From: Thiobacter sp. AK1 | Lineage (GTDB): Bacteria; Pseudomonadota; Gammaproteobacteria; Burkholderiales; Thiobacteraceae | Length of the DNA: 64,000 nucleotides | Direction: 5' to 3' | Assembly: GCF_039822265.1 (NCBI RefSeq) | Contig: NZ_JBAJEX010000002.1 | Coordinates: 186,001-250,000, forward strand | Shown: piece after piece, positions 43,860-54,634 of the stretch | Numbering within the stretch: the first letter of the stretch is position 1 | Layout of the letters: each line of letters starts with the position of its first letter | Made by a program: the position numbers and the translations under genes | Notes under the pieces: model-generated | What the model was told of the DNA's origin: nothing | The model's database searches: none | The model's input: only the letters and a program-made list of their open reading frames with translations

Positions 43860-44472
43860 AGGCCTCTACGCGCTGACCCCGGACATCCCGGACACGGCGC
43901 GTCTGCTCGCCCTGGTAAAGCAGGCGCTTGAGGGGGGCGCACAGGCCGTGCAATATCGCAGCAAAGCCACGGACGTGGCCCTGCGCCACGAGCAAGCATC
44001 GGAGTTGATCGAGCTATGCCACCGCTACCACGTGCCCCTGCTCGTCAACGATGACGTCCGGCTGGCCGCGCTGACCGACGCCGACGGCGTGCATCTGGGA
44101 CGGGACGATGCGCCACTTGATGAAGCCCGCATCAACCTTGGGCCGAAAAAAATCATCGGCGTGTCCGCCTATGCCGATCTGGAACGGGCGCGACACCTGG
44201 CCGAGGCGGGTGCCGACTATGTGGCCTTGGGCAGCTTCTTTTCCTCGCCCACCAAACCGCAGGCACCGCTTTGCCCACTGGAACGCCTCACCGAGGCGAA
44301 GCGAGTGCTCACCGTTCCCGTAGTGGCCATCGGCGGCATCACGCCTGAGAACGCACCCGGCCTGATCGCGGCCGGGGCCGATGCCCTCGCCGTGATCTCG
44401 GCGCTGTTCGCCGCCCCGGACGTGCGGCTCGCTGCGGCCCGCTTCGCCAGCCTGTTTGCAACCCGACACTGA
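43837..44472 (+). CDS. thiE: Thiamine-phosphate synthase
   Basis: This TIM-barrel enzyme of about 211 residues joins HMP pyrophosphate to thiazole phosphate. Hallmarks are [49 protein letters not shown] and [12 protein letters not shown]. Starts at ATG 43837 or 43843 both lie inside the end of thiD. The usual QLR(D/E)K reads as VQYRSK here. hemL follows 11 bp after. Confidence 0.93.
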   Translation: MPMKARIEGLYALTPDIPDTARLLALVKQALEGGAQAVQYRSKATDVALRHEQASELIELCHRYHVPLLVNDDVRLAALTDADGVHLGRDDAPLDEARINLGPKKIIGVSAYADLERARHLAEAGADYVALGSFFSSPTKPQAPLCPLERLTEAKRVLTVPVVAIGGITPENAPGLIAAGADALAVISALFAAPDVRLAAARFASLFATRH

Positions 44473-44483
44473 GCAAATTCGCC

Positions 44484-45776
44484 ATGACCTCCCGCAACGA
44501 AATACTTTTCGAACGTTCCCAACGCCTCATCCCGGGTGGTGTCAATTCACCCGTGCGCGCCTTCCGCTCGGTAGGAGGCACGCCGGTCTTCTTCAAACGC
44601 GGCCAGGGCGCCTGGCTATGGGACGAGGAAGACCGACGTTACGTGGACTACGTGGGTTCCTGGGGCCCCATGATCCTGGGCCATGCCCATCCGGAGGTGG
44701 TGGCGGCGGTGTGCGCGGCAGCCCAGGAAGGGCTGTCCTTCGGCGCGCCCACGGCGCGGGAGCTGGAAATGGCGGAATGCCTGACCGGGTTGTTACCGGG
44801 GCTGGAAGAAGTGCGCCTGGTGTCCTCCGGCACGGAAGCCACCATGAGCGCCATCCGCCTGGCGCGGGGTTTCACCGGCCGCGCCAAGATCGTCAAATTC
44901 GAAGGCTGCTACCACGGTCATGCCGATAGTCTGTTGGTGAAGGCAGGCTCCGGCGCCCTCACCTTTGGCCAACCCAGCTCGGCGGGCGTGCCGCCGGAGA
45001 CCGCGGCCCACACCCTCACCTTGCCCTACAACGATATTGACGCGGTCAACCGCCTGTTCGACCAGATGGGTGGCGAAATCGCCTGTGTCATCGTGGAACC
45101 CATCGCCGGCAACATGAACCTCATCCTGCCGCTGCCGGGCTTCCTTGAGACCCTGCGGGAACGCTGCAGCGCCCACGGCGCTGTGCTCATCTTCGACGAG
45201 GTGATGACGGGCTTTCGCGTCGGGCTCACGGGTGCCCAGGGGCTGTTCGGTATCCAGCCCGATCTCACCACCCTGGGCAAGGTCATTGGGGGCGGGCTGC
45301 CTGTGGGCGCCTTCGGCGGCCGACAGGAAATCATGGAACAGCTCGCCCCCAACGGCCCCGTCTATCAGGCCGGCACCCTGTCCGGCAATCCGGTGGCGGT
45401 GGCGGCAGGGCTGGCCACCCTGAACAGGGTGCAGGAGCCGGGCTTCTACGACCGCCTCGCCGACACCACCGCGCGGCTGATGCAGGGTCTCACCGAGGCC
45501 GCTCACCGCCATGGGGTGGGTTTCAGCGCCCAGTCGGTGGGAGGAATGTTCGGGATCTATTTCAGCGCGCGCCCGCCGGCGAGTTACGGCGAGGCCGTGG
45601 CCTGCGACCGGGAACGCTTCAACCGCTTCTTCCACGCCATGCTGGACGCAGGCGTGTATCTGGCCCCTTCCGCCTTCGAGGCAGGCTTCGTCTCCGCCGC
45701 CCACGGCGAGGCGGAGCTCGGCCACACCCTGGAGGCAGCGGAGCGTGCCTTCGCTGCCCTACGCGAGGCTTCTTGA
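44484..45776 (+). CDS. hemL: Glutamate-1-semialdehyde 2,1-aminomutase
   Basis: This 430-residue PLP enzyme makes 5-aminolevulinate by the C5 route of tetrapyrrole synthesis. The PLP lysine lies in [19 protein letters not shown] (Lys266), and [32 protein letters not shown] [11 protein letters not shown] and DEVMTGFR are present. It follows thiE closely, so thiD-thiE-hemL may be one operon ending at the terminator at 45793. hemB lies nearby at 47388. Confidence 0.96.
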   Translation: MTSRNEILFERSQRLIPGGVNSPVRAFRSVGGTPVFFKRGQGAWLWDEEDRRYVDYVGSWGPMILGHAHPEVVAAVCAAAQEGLSFGAPTARELEMAECLTGLLPGLEEVRLVSSGTEATMSAIRLARGFTGRAKIVKFEGCYHGHADSLLVKAGSGALTFGQPSSAGVPPETAAHTLTLPYNDIDAVNRLFDQMGGEIACVIVEPIAGNMNLILPLPGFLETLRERCSAHGAVLIFDEVMTGFRVGLTGAQGLFGIQPDLTTLGKVIGGGLPVGAFGGRQEIMEQLAPNGPVYQAGTLSGNPVAVAAGLATLNRVQEPGFYDRLADTTARLMQGLTEAAHRHGVGFSAQSVGGMFGIYFSARPPASYGEAVACDRERFNRFFHAMLDAGVYLAPSAFEAGFVSAAHGEAELGHTLEAAERAFAALREAS

Positions 45777-45792
45777 GTCATCGCGGCCCCCC

Positions 45793-45822
45793 AAAAAAAA
45801 GGAGGCCATGCCTCCTTTTTTT
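45793..45822. terminator. Bidirectional intrinsic terminator between hemL and cytochrome c4
   Basis: An A-tract, the GGAGG-CCATG-CCTCC stem-loop and a T7 tract form a symmetric hairpin that can end transcription from both the plus-strand hemL operon and the convergent minus-strand cytochrome gene. Confidence 0.85.
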
Positions 45823-45836
45823 GGCGCTGGGCGCGC

Positions 45837-46478
45837 TCACTTCAGACCGGCGATGTAATTGGCCACGTCCTTGATCTCTTGCTCCGTCATGCGGTCGGCA
45901 ATGCTGCGCATCATCTTGGCGGGATCGTTTTGCCGGTCGCGGCTGCGGAAGGCCTTGAGCTGGGCGATGATGTAATCTGCGTGCTGGCCACCAAGACGCG
46001 GATATTGAACGGGAATGCCTGCCCCGGTGGGACCGTGACAGCCGGCACAAGCGGGCACGCCACTTGCGGCATTGCCGCCGCGCCAGAGCTTCTCGCCGTT
46101 CGTATAGGGTTGTTTGGCCGCGCCCGGCTTGATCGGCTTCTCGGCGAAATAGGCGCCCAGATTCACCATGTCCTCCTCACTCAGGGCAGCGACCATGGCC
46201 CCCATCACCGCACTCTTGCGCACCCCTTCCTTGTTGGGATCGGCCAGGGCGGCCTTAAAGTCGCGCAGCTGCTTGGTGATATACTCAGCGTGCTGACCCG
46301 CGAGTTTGGGATTGGCCGGGCTGGCGCTGTTGCCGTCGGCCGCATGACAGGCCGCGCAGACCTGGTTGACGATGGGCGCGGCCTTGGCGGGATCACCATT
46401 GGCGGGTCCGGTTTCAGCCTGCGCGGCACCGACGACGAACACGCCGGAAGCCAGGGCCAGGGCCAGAATGGATTTCAT
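45837..46478 (-). CDS. Diheme cytochrome c4 family protein
   Basis: This 213-residue periplasmic electron carrier has a signal peptide ending near GAAQA and two heme-binding sites, CAACH and CAGCH, about 100 residues apart, giving the two-domain c4 architecture. It probably donates electrons to a terminal oxidase. ATG 46478 is preceded by GAAGGAGC, a good ribosome site. It is divergent from engB, the usual arrangement in beta- and gammaproteobacteria. Confidence 0.93.
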   Translation of the reverse strand: MKSILALALASGVFVVGAAQAETGPANGDPAKAAPIVNQVCAACHAADGNSASPANPKLAGQHAEYITKQLRDFKAALADPNKEGVRKSAVMGAMVAALSEEDMVNLGAYFAEKPIKPGAAKQPYTNGEKLWRGGNAASGVPACAGCHGPTGAGIPVQYPRLGGQHADYIIAQLKAFRSRDRQNDPAKMMRSIADRMTEQEIKDVANYIAGLK

Positions 46479-46577
46479 GGATGACGCTCCTTCACGCTTT
46501 TCGAGGGGGTGGGAAACCGACAGAGAAGTCCGAAAAGCCGGATTTATACCACAAGCCCTTGCCCGCGAAAACGCCCC

Positions 46578-47198
46578 ATGGCCCTGTTTTCTCGCCTCCA
46601 GTACGAAAAGTCGGTACACGACCTTAGCGAGCTGCCCACTAGCCGCCAGGAAATCGCCTTCGCCGGGCGCTCCAATGCAGGCAAGTCCAGCGCCATCAAC
46701 ACCCTGGCAGGGCGCAAGACGGCCTTCGTCAGCAAGATCCCGGGCCGCACCCAGCTCATCAATTTCTTCCGCATCGAGGAGGGCCAGTATCTGGTGGACC
46801 TGCCGGGCTATGGCTATGCCAGGGTACCAGAGGCGGTGCGCCGCCACTGGCAGGCAACACTGGCCCGCTACCTCGAGACACGGGCAAGCCTCGTGGGGCT
46901 GGTGCTCATCATGGATGCGCGTCATCCCTTGACCCCCCTGGATCGCCAGATGATCGCCTGGTTCGCCCCCAGCGGCCGGCCCATCCACTGCCTGCTCACC
47001 AAGGCCGATAAACTCTCGCGCGGGCAAGCCACGCGCACCCTGCACAAGGTGTGGCAAGAACTCGCGGCCCAGGGTCCGGCTTTCAGCGTGCAGCTTTTCT
47101 CCAGCCTCAAGAAGCAGGGCGTGGCGGAAGCGGAAGCGGTGCTGGCAGGCTGGCTGGGAAGAGAACAAGCGCAGGCCGCGCCAGGCGGCCGCGCATAA
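46578..47198 (+). CDS. engB: Ribosome biogenesis GTP-binding protein EngB/YsxC
   Basis: This 206-residue small GTPase is needed for 50S subunit assembly. Motifs are G1 GRSNAGKSS, G2 PGRTQLINFF, G3 VDLPGYGYA and G4 TKADKLSRG. ATG 46578 is favoured as the family begins ALFSRLQYEKSV. Its stop codon overlaps the A-tract that forms the poly-T tail of a candidate minus-strand small RNA terminator. Confidence 0.94.
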   Translation: MALFSRLQYEKSVHDLSELPTSRQEIAFAGRSNAGKSSAINTLAGRKTAFVSKIPGRTQLINFFRIEEGQYLVDLPGYGYARVPEAVRRHWQATLARYLETRASLVGLVLIMDARHPLTPLDRQMIAWFAPSGRPIHCLLTKADKLSRGQATRTLHKVWQELAAQGPAFSVQLFSSLKKQGVAEAEAVLAGWLGREQAQAAPGGRA

Positions 47199-47303
47199 AA
47201 AACCCCCGGTCAAAGGGGAGCAAAAACCGGGGGGGCAAACGCCTTAATGGGATTAAGGCACCCGCTCAGGGAGGAGAAGCGGGAGATGACATCGCTGCCA
47301 TCT
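47197..47303 (-). ncRNA. Candidate small RNA with anti-Shine-Dalgarno loop between engB and hemB
   Basis: Read on the minus strand, the gap forms three successive hairpins. First is CCCGCTTCTCCTCCCTGAGCGGG, with CTCCTCCC exposed in its loop. Next is GCCTTAAT-CCC-ATTAAGGC. Last is a strong GC stem, ACCGGGGG paired with CCCCCGGT, followed directly by six T, a classical intrinsic terminator. A TATCAT box at 47316-47311 could be the -10, placing the start near 47303. The location beside engB resembles small-RNA loci in other proteobacteria. No protein frame is present. The 5' end is approximate. Confidence 0.55.
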
Positions 47304-47369
47304 GCTTCCTATGATAGGCGCGGCGCGAATTGGTTCCCGAAAATTTTTGCCCGCCCCTTGGGCTTTTGA

Positions 47370-48392
<1,023 letters not shown>

Positions 48393-49166
48393 TCAGGCGC
48401 CCTTGGCAAGGGCGATGCGCTCCCGGTCGATACGGATGATGTAGCGCTGGATCATGGCCTGCTGGGCAGCAGGCAGATCGACGAAGCGGCAGCCTGCACG
48501 CTTCACCAGCCCGCCGTTACGCAAGGCGAGATCCTGCAGGCTGCGCACTTCCAAGGTGGTCAGCAACGCCCCCTCCCCCGGCAAGGTGAGCGAGCAGCCG
48601 GGGTAACGCTCACCCACCAGCAGCGGCGTATTGGGTGCCAGGTTGCCCAGTCCCACGCCGCCGACACTGATGTCCACTACCTGGGCCTCCAGGGGTTCTG
48701 ACTTCAGGGGAATGTGGCAGAAAAGTGGCTCGCGCAGGGGACACACCAGCCGGTAGTACTCGCGCCGCTGCAGCTTGAGCAGGAGTTTCGGCAGACGGGC
48801 GCGAAAGGCGGGCCGCCCGTTCCACTGCACCTGGTCAAGGCCATCTAAGGTGAACTGGACCTTGACCCGCTCATGGGCGGTCACACAGACCAGGCGGGAG
48901 GCGCCGAGCGCCCGCCGGTTGAGCTCCTCGTCCGCGCCCCAATCCAGGAACAGGGCGTCCTGACCAGGCTCCACGGCCAGCAGACTGCTGAGAAAGAAAC
49001 GCTGGCCGTGATCGAAATACACCGTGACGAGTTCCCGCCCTTTGGCCACGCCGCGCAGCACCTGCAGGATCTCCCCACGCGAGCGCAAAAGAAAACGCGC
49101 ATACTCCGACTGCTCGGCATCCCAGTTGATCAAGGCATTGCGCGCGGAAGCGGGGGGCTCGGCCAT
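48393..49166 (-). CDS. YcgR-like flagellar brake / PilZ-domain protein
   Basis: This protein of about 257 residues has an N-terminal YcgR domain and a C-terminal PilZ domain. The cyclic-di-GMP contacts are visible as LQRREYYRL (RxxxR) and DISVGGVGL (D/NxSxxG). It probably slows flagellar or pilus-based motility when cyclic-di-GMP rises. ATG 49166 is likely; an upstream start at 49190 would add eight residues. It converges on hemB with adjacent stop codons. Confidence 0.88.
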   Translation of the reverse strand: MAEPPASARNALINWDAEQSEYARFLLRSRGEILQVLRGVAKGRELVTVYFDHGQRFFLSSLLAVEPGQDALFLDWGADEELNRRALGASRLVCVTAHERVKVQFTLDGLDQVQWNGRPAFRARLPKLLLKLQRREYYRLVCPLREPLFCHIPLKSEPLEAQVVDISVGGVGLGNLAPNTPLLVGERYPGCSLTLPGEGALLTTLEVRSLQDLALRNGGLVKRAGCRFVDLPAAQQAMIQRYIIRIDRERIALAKGA

Positions 49167-49266
49167 TGACTCCTCTCGCAAAGATCGCATTCTCCCGCAA
49201 ATGAATACGCCCTGCCAGCCACACGCATCCTCAAGCCGAAACAGATGCCGCCGTTATAATGACATC

Positions 49267-50076
49267 ATGTTCGGCTTTCACCGCTTCAAACCCAGACCCG
49301 ACAAAACCGAGGCGCCCGCCCTACCGGAAGAGGTGTGGGCGCGCACCATCGTGGATGTGCCCGCGCCGCGCAAGTCCTTGTCCCGCATGTCAGCGGAGCC
49401 TGCGGAGCAAGCAGATGTCTCGCAGGTCTCCCTCGGGCAAGAGAAGTTCAAGATTCGTTTCGCCAGCACGCCAGACCGGCGCCAATCCGCGAGCCTCCTG
49501 GTCAAGAAAATGTATTCCTGGCGCGGCTATGCCACGGAAGATGCCCTCGCCCAGGCTGAGGCCAACCGCATCACCCTGGTCGCCTCCTTGCAGGAACGCG
49601 TAATTGGCACGCTCACCATCGGCTTCGATTCGGCCGCCGGCCTGCTCGCCGACCAAATGTATAAGGCCGAGGTGGACCGGCTACGCGCCGAAGGCCGGCG
49701 CGTGGGTGAATTCATCAAGCTTGCCGCCGACCGCGACATCCATTCCATGCGCGTGCTCGCCGCCCTGTTCCATCTCGCCTACATCTATGGGCGCAACATC
49801 CATGAGTACACGGATGCGGTGATCGAGGTGAATCCGCGCCACGTAGGTTTCTATCAGAAAATCCTGGGCTTCCAGCAAATTGGGCCGGAACGCCTATGCC
49901 CGCGTGCGCAGGCGCCGGCTGTGCTGCTCTCCCTGTCCGCCGACTACGTGGCAGAAAAGATTCGCCAGTTTGGCGGCCAGCGGGAAGCCGCCCGCGGCGA
50001 GCATTCCCTTTATCCTTGGTTTTTCAGCCCGGAAGAGGAAGCCGGCATTACCCGGCGCCTGCTTTCCGGTCGCTGA
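49267..50076 (+). CDS. FeeM-like N-acyl amino acid synthase domain protein
   Basis: This 269-residue protein resembles the GNAT-fold N-acyl amino acid synthases (FeeM) and exosortase-associated acyltransferases, which use acyl-ACP to acylate an amino acid. Features are an N-terminal polar extension of about 60 residues, FKIRFASTPDRRQSASLLVKK, the central LIGTLTIGFDSA-like VIGTLTIGFDS strand, and GEFIKLAADRDIHSMRVLAALFHLAYIYG with VNPRHVGFYQKILGFQQIG, typical of the family. It is the first gene of a five-gene operon with an exporter and a ThiF-nitroreductase fusion. Substrate amino acid is unknown. Confidence 0.8.
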   Translation: MFGFHRFKPRPDKTEAPALPEEVWARTIVDVPAPRKSLSRMSAEPAEQADVSQVSLGQEKFKIRFASTPDRRQSASLLVKKMYSWRGYATEDALAQAEANRITLVASLQERVIGTLTIGFDSAAGLLADQMYKAEVDRLRAEGRRVGEFIKLAADRDIHSMRVLAALFHLAYIYGRNIHEYTDAVIEVNPRHVGFYQKILGFQQIGPERLCPRAQAPAVLLSLSADYVAEKIRQFGGQREAARGEHSLYPWFFSPEEEAGITRRLLSGR

Positions 50077-50146
50077 AGGATTTCATCCCTTACCCGAGGA
50101 AACCCTGGCAAGCCCTTGTCTTTTCATCGACATTGGAGCATGGGCC

Positions 50147-50965
50147 ATGCATAATGCATGGATGCGTCGCCTCCTGTGCACCGTCTTTTGCGCGGCCCTT
50201 ACGGCCTTGAGCGCGCCTGCCGCGCGCGCCGATCCCGCGGGAGAGGCCCTCGCGCAAAAGGTCTATGATCGCCCCAACGGCAACGACGCCGTGAGCGTGC
50301 TCACCATGTCCCTGATCCAGCCGGGACGCGCGCCCCGCAACCGGCGCATGGTGGTCTACCGCCTGGACAAAGCGCCCGGCGAAGTGGCCACGCTGATTCG
50401 GTTCACCGAGCCGGAAGACATCGCCGGCACTGGGCTACTTACCTTGGACCACAAAAGCGGCGACAGCGACCAGTGGATTTATCTGCCCGCCATGGAACGC
50501 GTGCGCCGCATCGCCTCGAACCGCAAAGGCGGGCGCTTCGTCAACTCCGAGTATTACTACGAGGACTTGCGGGAACGAAAAGTGCACCAGGACCATCACC
50601 GCATCCTCGGCAAGGAGACGGTCAACGGCATCCCCTGCGAGGTGCTGGAAAGCATTCCCGTCGAGGCGGGCAATTCCGCCTATTTGAAGCGCGTGAGTTT
50701 CATCGATCCCAACACCCTGCTGCCGCTACGCGTGGATTTCTACGAGAAAAACGAACAGCAGCCCAGCAAGCGCCTTACAGTGAGCGCGTTCCGCAAGATT
50801 TCCGGCTTCTGGACCGTGACCGACAGCACGATGACCGATCTCGCTAACGGCAATGCCACCCGGCTGACAGCGGAAAAGATCCAGTACAACCGGCGGCTGC
50901 CGGCGCGGCTATTCACCACGGAAGTGTTGGAAGACGAAAGCCTGGAAGAAGATTATCGCCCCTGA
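50147..50965 (+). CDS. LolA-like outer membrane lipoprotein-sorting family protein
   Basis: This 272-residue secreted protein has a signal peptide (cleavage likely after ARA near residue 27) and the LolA-like fold pattern of proteins annotated as outer membrane lipoprotein-sorting proteins. Typical segments are QWIYLPAMERVRRIASNRKGG, FVNSEYYYEDL and YEKNEQQPSKRLTV. Such proteins occur beside RND/MMPL exporters and are thought to carry a lipid-like cargo across the periplasm. The ATG at 50147 follows the acyltransferase by 70 bp. Confidence 0.85.
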   Translation: MHNAWMRRLLCTVFCAALTALSAPAARADPAGEALAQKVYDRPNGNDAVSVLTMSLIQPGRAPRNRRMVVYRLDKAPGEVATLIRFTEPEDIAGTGLLTLDHKSGDSDQWIYLPAMERVRRIASNRKGGRFVNSEYYYEDLRERKVHQDHHRILGKETVNGIPCEVLESIPVEAGNSAYLKRVSFIDPNTLLPLRVDFYEKNEQQPSKRLTVSAFRKISGFWTVTDSTMTDLANGNATRLTAEKIQYNRRLPARLFTTEVLEDESLEEDYRP

Positions 50966-50981
50966 GGGCAAGGAGGAGCCC

Positions 50982-52313
50982 ATGAACACCCGCCCGTTGT
51001 TGTGTGCCGCCCTATTGGCCAGCCTGGTTAGCGCGGCCGCCGCCGCATCCACGGAAGACGGCCAAGATGCCGCGCCCGCCAAGAAGCCGCGCCCGGCGAA
51101 GAAGGCGGCGCGAAGCGGCCCCACCCTGAAGCTGGAGCGTGCCCAACTCGAGGCCGGCGGTTTCCTCGACGCCGAGGCACCGGCCGGCCAGGCTTACGGC
51201 CACCTCACCGCCAGCCTAAACTGGCAGCCTTCCCGCGCCTGGGAATGGCAGGCCTCGGCACGCCTGGACGGCTACCTGCAAAGCGACCCCAACGCCGACC
51301 GCCTGCGCGCCGACCTGGGCGAAACCTTCGTCCGCTACCGAGGCGATGGCCTGCGCGTAACCCTGGGCGCACAAAACATCCTGTGGGGACGCACCGATGA
51401 GATCCCGCCCAGCGACCGCCTCTCGCGCGTGGATCTGAACCGGTTCAATCTGGATCCCCTTACCCAGCGGCGACGGACAGTGGGCGCGCTGCGCGTAGAG
51501 AAGACCCTGGACGACTTCAAGCTGGACGCCGTATGGGTGCCGGTCTTCCAGCCAGCGGAACTGCCACCCTGGGAAAGTATCTGGCACCCCGTGGACCGCA
51601 AGCGCGGCCGCATCCTGGGCGTGGACCCGAGTTTATTGCCTCCGACTGTGGTGCAAACTGCGACTTTCGGTGAGGACAAGCACGGTGCGGGCGGTGCAGG
51701 TCTGCGGCTGACCCGCACCGGCGGCAGTTTCGACTGGGGGATCTCTCTGCAGCGGGCGCGTCAATCCACGCCCTATTACCGCTTCAACAACTTCGCACCG
51801 GGGCTGCCCACCTTCACAGCGGTCCATCCCATGGCCACGGTGCTGGGCCTGGAAGGAGAATTCCAGTGGGGCGGCGCCACCTTCCGCTTGGAAGGCGCGC
51901 GCACCCTTGCAAGCCCCGTGACCACCACCGCCTTCGAGTATCGCCTGGTACCCGCCACCGATGTCGTGGCCGGAGTGGAATTCTTTCCCGGCGACCGGGA
52001 CACGCGCATCACTTTCCAGCTTGCCAGCCACCGCCTGTCAACCTCGGAGGCCCTCCTCGAGCGCAAGACGTTCAACGCCGCCACCCTCGACTTGGAGCAC
52101 CCTTTCGCCGGCGACCGCTGGCGGTTCAACCTGCGTGGACTCATCGGCCTCAATCACCGGGACAACTACCTGAGCCCGAGGCTCACCTACCGTGGCTTCG
52201 AGCCCCACGAGTTCTATCTCGCGGGGCATTTCTATGGCGGCGACGACCGGGGTCTGGGCGGGTTCCACCGCGACCATGACCTGGTGGTGATCGGGTGGCA
52301 GGTCCGTTACTAG
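50982..52313 (+). CDS. Predicted outer membrane beta-barrel protein (DUF1302-like)
   Basis: This 443-residue protein has a signal peptide ending near SAAAAAS and a lysine/proline-rich linker. A long series of alternating beta-strands (LTASLNWQPSRAWEWQASAR, LRVTLGAQNILWGRTDEIPPSD) follows, and it ends in WQVRY with an aromatic C-terminal residue typical of outer membrane barrels. The NILWGRTDE segment resembles DUF1302 proteins. It lies between a LolA-like carrier and an RND exporter, so it probably completes an export route to the outer membrane. Confidence 0.78.
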   Translation: MNTRPLLCAALLASLVSAAAAASTEDGQDAAPAKKPRPAKKAARSGPTLKLERAQLEAGGFLDAEAPAGQAYGHLTASLNWQPSRAWEWQASARLDGYLQSDPNADRLRADLGETFVRYRGDGLRVTLGAQNILWGRTDEIPPSDRLSRVDLNRFNLDPLTQRRRTVGALRVEKTLDDFKLDAVWVPVFQPAELPPWESIWHPVDRKRGRILGVDPSLLPPTVVQTATFGEDKHGAGGAGLRLTRTGGSFDWGISLQRARQSTPYYRFNNFAPGLPTFTAVHPMATVLGLEGEFQWGGATFRLEGARTLASPVTTTAFEYRLVPATDVVAGVEFFPGDRDTRITFQLASHRLSTSEALLERKTFNAATLDLEHPFAGDRWRFNLRGLIGLNHRDNYLSPRLTYRGFEPHEFYLAGHFYGGDDRGLGGFHRDHDLVVIGWQVRY

Positions 52314-54634
52314 AGCGCCTGCAGCGCTTCCTGCTGCCCTGGTGGCTGGCCGCCCTGCTGCTGCTGGTGGCCAATGGGGTCGCGCTGTGGGTGATCGCCA
52401 CCCGCATCGAATTCAATAACGCACCTGAGCTCTATTTCCCTCCGGACGCACCGGCCACGCTGCTCGAAAAGAGCCTGCGCAAGGAATTTCCGGAAGACGA
52501 GAGCGTGGTCGCCGTGTTCCAGGGCGATGATCTGTTTACGCCCGCCTTTTTGCGCCAGCAACACGCAGTGGCTGAGCGCCTCGCGCGCCACCCGCTGGTG
52601 GACCGCGTGTTCGCCGTTACCACCGTGGACCACATCGCGGCCAGCGAGGATGGCTTCACAGTGGAAAGACTGGTGGACCCTGGCAAGCTCGATCATCTCA
52701 CCCCACAGGAACTCCGCCGACGAGTGCTGGACGATCGCTTCGCGCCGGGCCTTTTGGTGGCCAAGGATGGCTCGGCCCTGGCTATCGTCATACGGCCCAA
52801 GCCCTTGACCGAAAGCCGCCAGCGTCAGGCGCTGGAGACCGCCGTCCACGAAGCGGTGAAGGCCGCGGGCCTGCGCGACCACCTGGTGGCGGTGGCGGGC
52901 ACCGTGCCCCTGGATGCGGCGGAGCTGCGCTCCATGTTGGTGGACACCACGGCCCTGTTGCCCATCGTCATGGGCCTGTCGCTACTTTTGCTCTATTGGG
53001 TGGTGGGGCGGGTGGCGCCGGTGGTGATCGGCGCCGTCACCATGATGACCACCATGAGCACGACGCTGGCCATGGCCGCCTATTTGGGTAAGCCCTATAC
53101 CCTGGTCACCGCCATGGTGCCGCCGCTGCTCGCCGCCTATAGCACCACGGCCTTGATCCACTTCTACGCGGCGCTGGCGCGGGCCCGGGAGCGCGGCATG
53201 CGAAGGCCTCAGCGGGTACTGTGGGCGCGCCGCGAGATACACGTGGCATCCTTGTTCAACGTGCTCACCACCGTGGCGGGGATCGCAAGCCTTTATTTCA
53301 CTTCCATCCCGCCCATCCAGAACTACGCCATGATCGGCGGCGTGGGGGTTGGCGTGATCTACCTCGTGGTGTTCCACTTGGCACCGCCGCTTCTGGTGCG
53401 CTTCGACCGGGGACGCTGGCCGACCCGCAAGACCGTGTTGTCGGTGACCGACAAGATCGCCTTCAAAATCGCCCAGTTCTCCATGCGCCGGGCCGGCTGG
53501 GTGGTGGCTGGCTTGAGCATCCTGGTGGTGGCCGCCATTCCCCTGGTGCTCAAGGTCACGCCGGAGTCCGACCTGTTCAAGTTTTTTCCCGCGCATCACC
53601 CCCTGACCATTTCCACCCGCATCGCAGAAGACAAGCTCTCCGGGGTGATCGGGCTGGAGGTGGTGTTCGATGCACCGCAGCGCGATGGTTTCAAGCGAGT
53701 GGCGGTACTCAAACGCCTCAAGGACTTCCAGACGTGGTTGGACAAGCAGCCGGAGGTGGATCGCACCTTCTCCATGGTTGATCTGGTGGAAGAGATGAAC
53801 TGGGCCTTCCACGGTGAGGATCCCGCCTTCCGCCGTCTGCCCGACACCGACCGGGCCTTGTCCCAGCTCTTGCTCATCTACGACGGGCGGGACCTGGACG
53901 AGCTCACCAACCGGGAATTTCGCCGCACCCGCATCGCCATGAACCTCAACGTGCACGGCGCCGTGGCCATCGGCGCAGTAATCGAACGCATCCGCGGAGA
54001 ACTGGAAAGACGCAAGCTCGACGACCTGCGCTGGGACATCGGCGGCTGGGGCAGGCTGTTCGCCGACCAGAACGCCCTTCTGCTATCGGGCCAGGTCAAT
54101 AGCTTCCTGTTCGCCTTCTTAACCATCTTCCTGCTGTTGGCGCTGGCGTTCCGCTCCTGGCGCGGGGGTTTGATCGCCCTCATTCCCAATCTCGCGCCTC
54201 TTTTCTTCATCTTCGCCATCATGGGGCTGCTGGGCATGCATCTGGACATGGCCACCGTGCTCATCGCAGGGGAGCTTCTGGGCATCACGGTGGACGACAC
54301 CATCCACCTCTACCATGGCTACCAACGCCGCCTGGAGCAGGGACTTGACCACACTTGGGCGGTGGCGCGCAGCTTCGAAGCCTCAGGGCGCGCGGTGCTC
54401 GCCGTCTCTGTGCTGCTCACCGCGCAATTCTTGCTGCTCACCGGCTCCCAGTTCCAGCCGACGGTGGATTTCGGGCTGATGTCCGCCACCGGACTGATCG
54501 CCGGCCAGTTCTTCGAACTCGTTCTTTTGCCGGCGCTGCTGGTGTTGTGGTACCAGCACCAGCAAAACCGCCTGCGACGGGAATGGGCCAGGCGTCATCC
54601 GCGTCTGGCCGCACGACAGGGGAAGCGTCCATGA
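52295..54634 (+). CDS. RND/MMPL-family exporter
   Basis: This 779-residue inner membrane transporter has the duplicated RND topology: a first helix (WLAALLLLVANGVALWVIAT), a large periplasmic loop, helices 2-6 near residues 215-380, a seventh helix near 405, a second loop and a final set near 605-760. The motif ELLGITVDDTIHLYHGY is the MMPL/HpnN-type helix with paired acids. GTG 52295 overlaps the upstream gene by 19 bp and its end overlaps the next gene as ATGA. It likely exports a hydrophobic product made by the operon. Confidence 0.9.
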   Translation: MAGPLLERLQRFLLPWWLAALLLLVANGVALWVIATRIEFNNAPELYFPPDAPATLLEKSLRKEFPEDESVVAVFQGDDLFTPAFLRQQHAVAERLARHPLVDRVFAVTTVDHIAASEDGFTVERLVDPGKLDHLTPQELRRRVLDDRFAPGLLVAKDGSALAIVIRPKPLTESRQRQALETAVHEAVKAAGLRDHLVAVAGTVPLDAAELRSMLVDTTALLPIVMGLSLLLLYWVVGRVAPVVIGAVTMMTTMSTTLAMAAYLGKPYTLVTAMVPPLLAAYSTTALIHFYAALARARERGMRRPQRVLWARREIHVASLFNVLTTVAGIASLYFTSIPPIQNYAMIGGVGVGVIYLVVFHLAPPLLVRFDRGRWPTRKTVLSVTDKIAFKIAQFSMRRAGWVVAGLSILVVAAIPLVLKVTPESDLFKFFPAHHPLTISTRIAEDKLSGVIGLEVVFDAPQRDGFKRVAVLKRLKDFQTWLDKQPEVDRTFSMVDLVEEMNWAFHGEDPAFRRLPDTDRALSQLLLIYDGRDLDELTNREFRRTRIAMNLNVHGAVAIGAVIERIRGELERRKLDDLRWDIGGWGRLFADQNALLLSGQVNSFLFAFLTIFLLLALAFRSWRGGLIALIPNLAPLFFIFAIMGLLGMHLDMATVLIAGELLGITVDDTIHLYHGYQRRLEQGLDHTWAVARSFEASGRAVLAVSVLLTAQFLLLTGSQFQPTVDFGLMSATGLIAGQFFELVLLPALLVLWYQHQQNRLRREWARRHPRLAARQGKRP

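Noticed and set aside
45837..47213. 458-residue fusion with cytochrome c4 at its end
   Set aside because: The N-terminal half is antisense to engB; the signal peptide and ribosome site place the start at 46478.
47203..47233. Terminator for engB on the plus strand
   Set aside because: The stem is preceded by A's and lacks a T-tract on the plus strand; it is better explained as the terminator of a minus-strand RNA.
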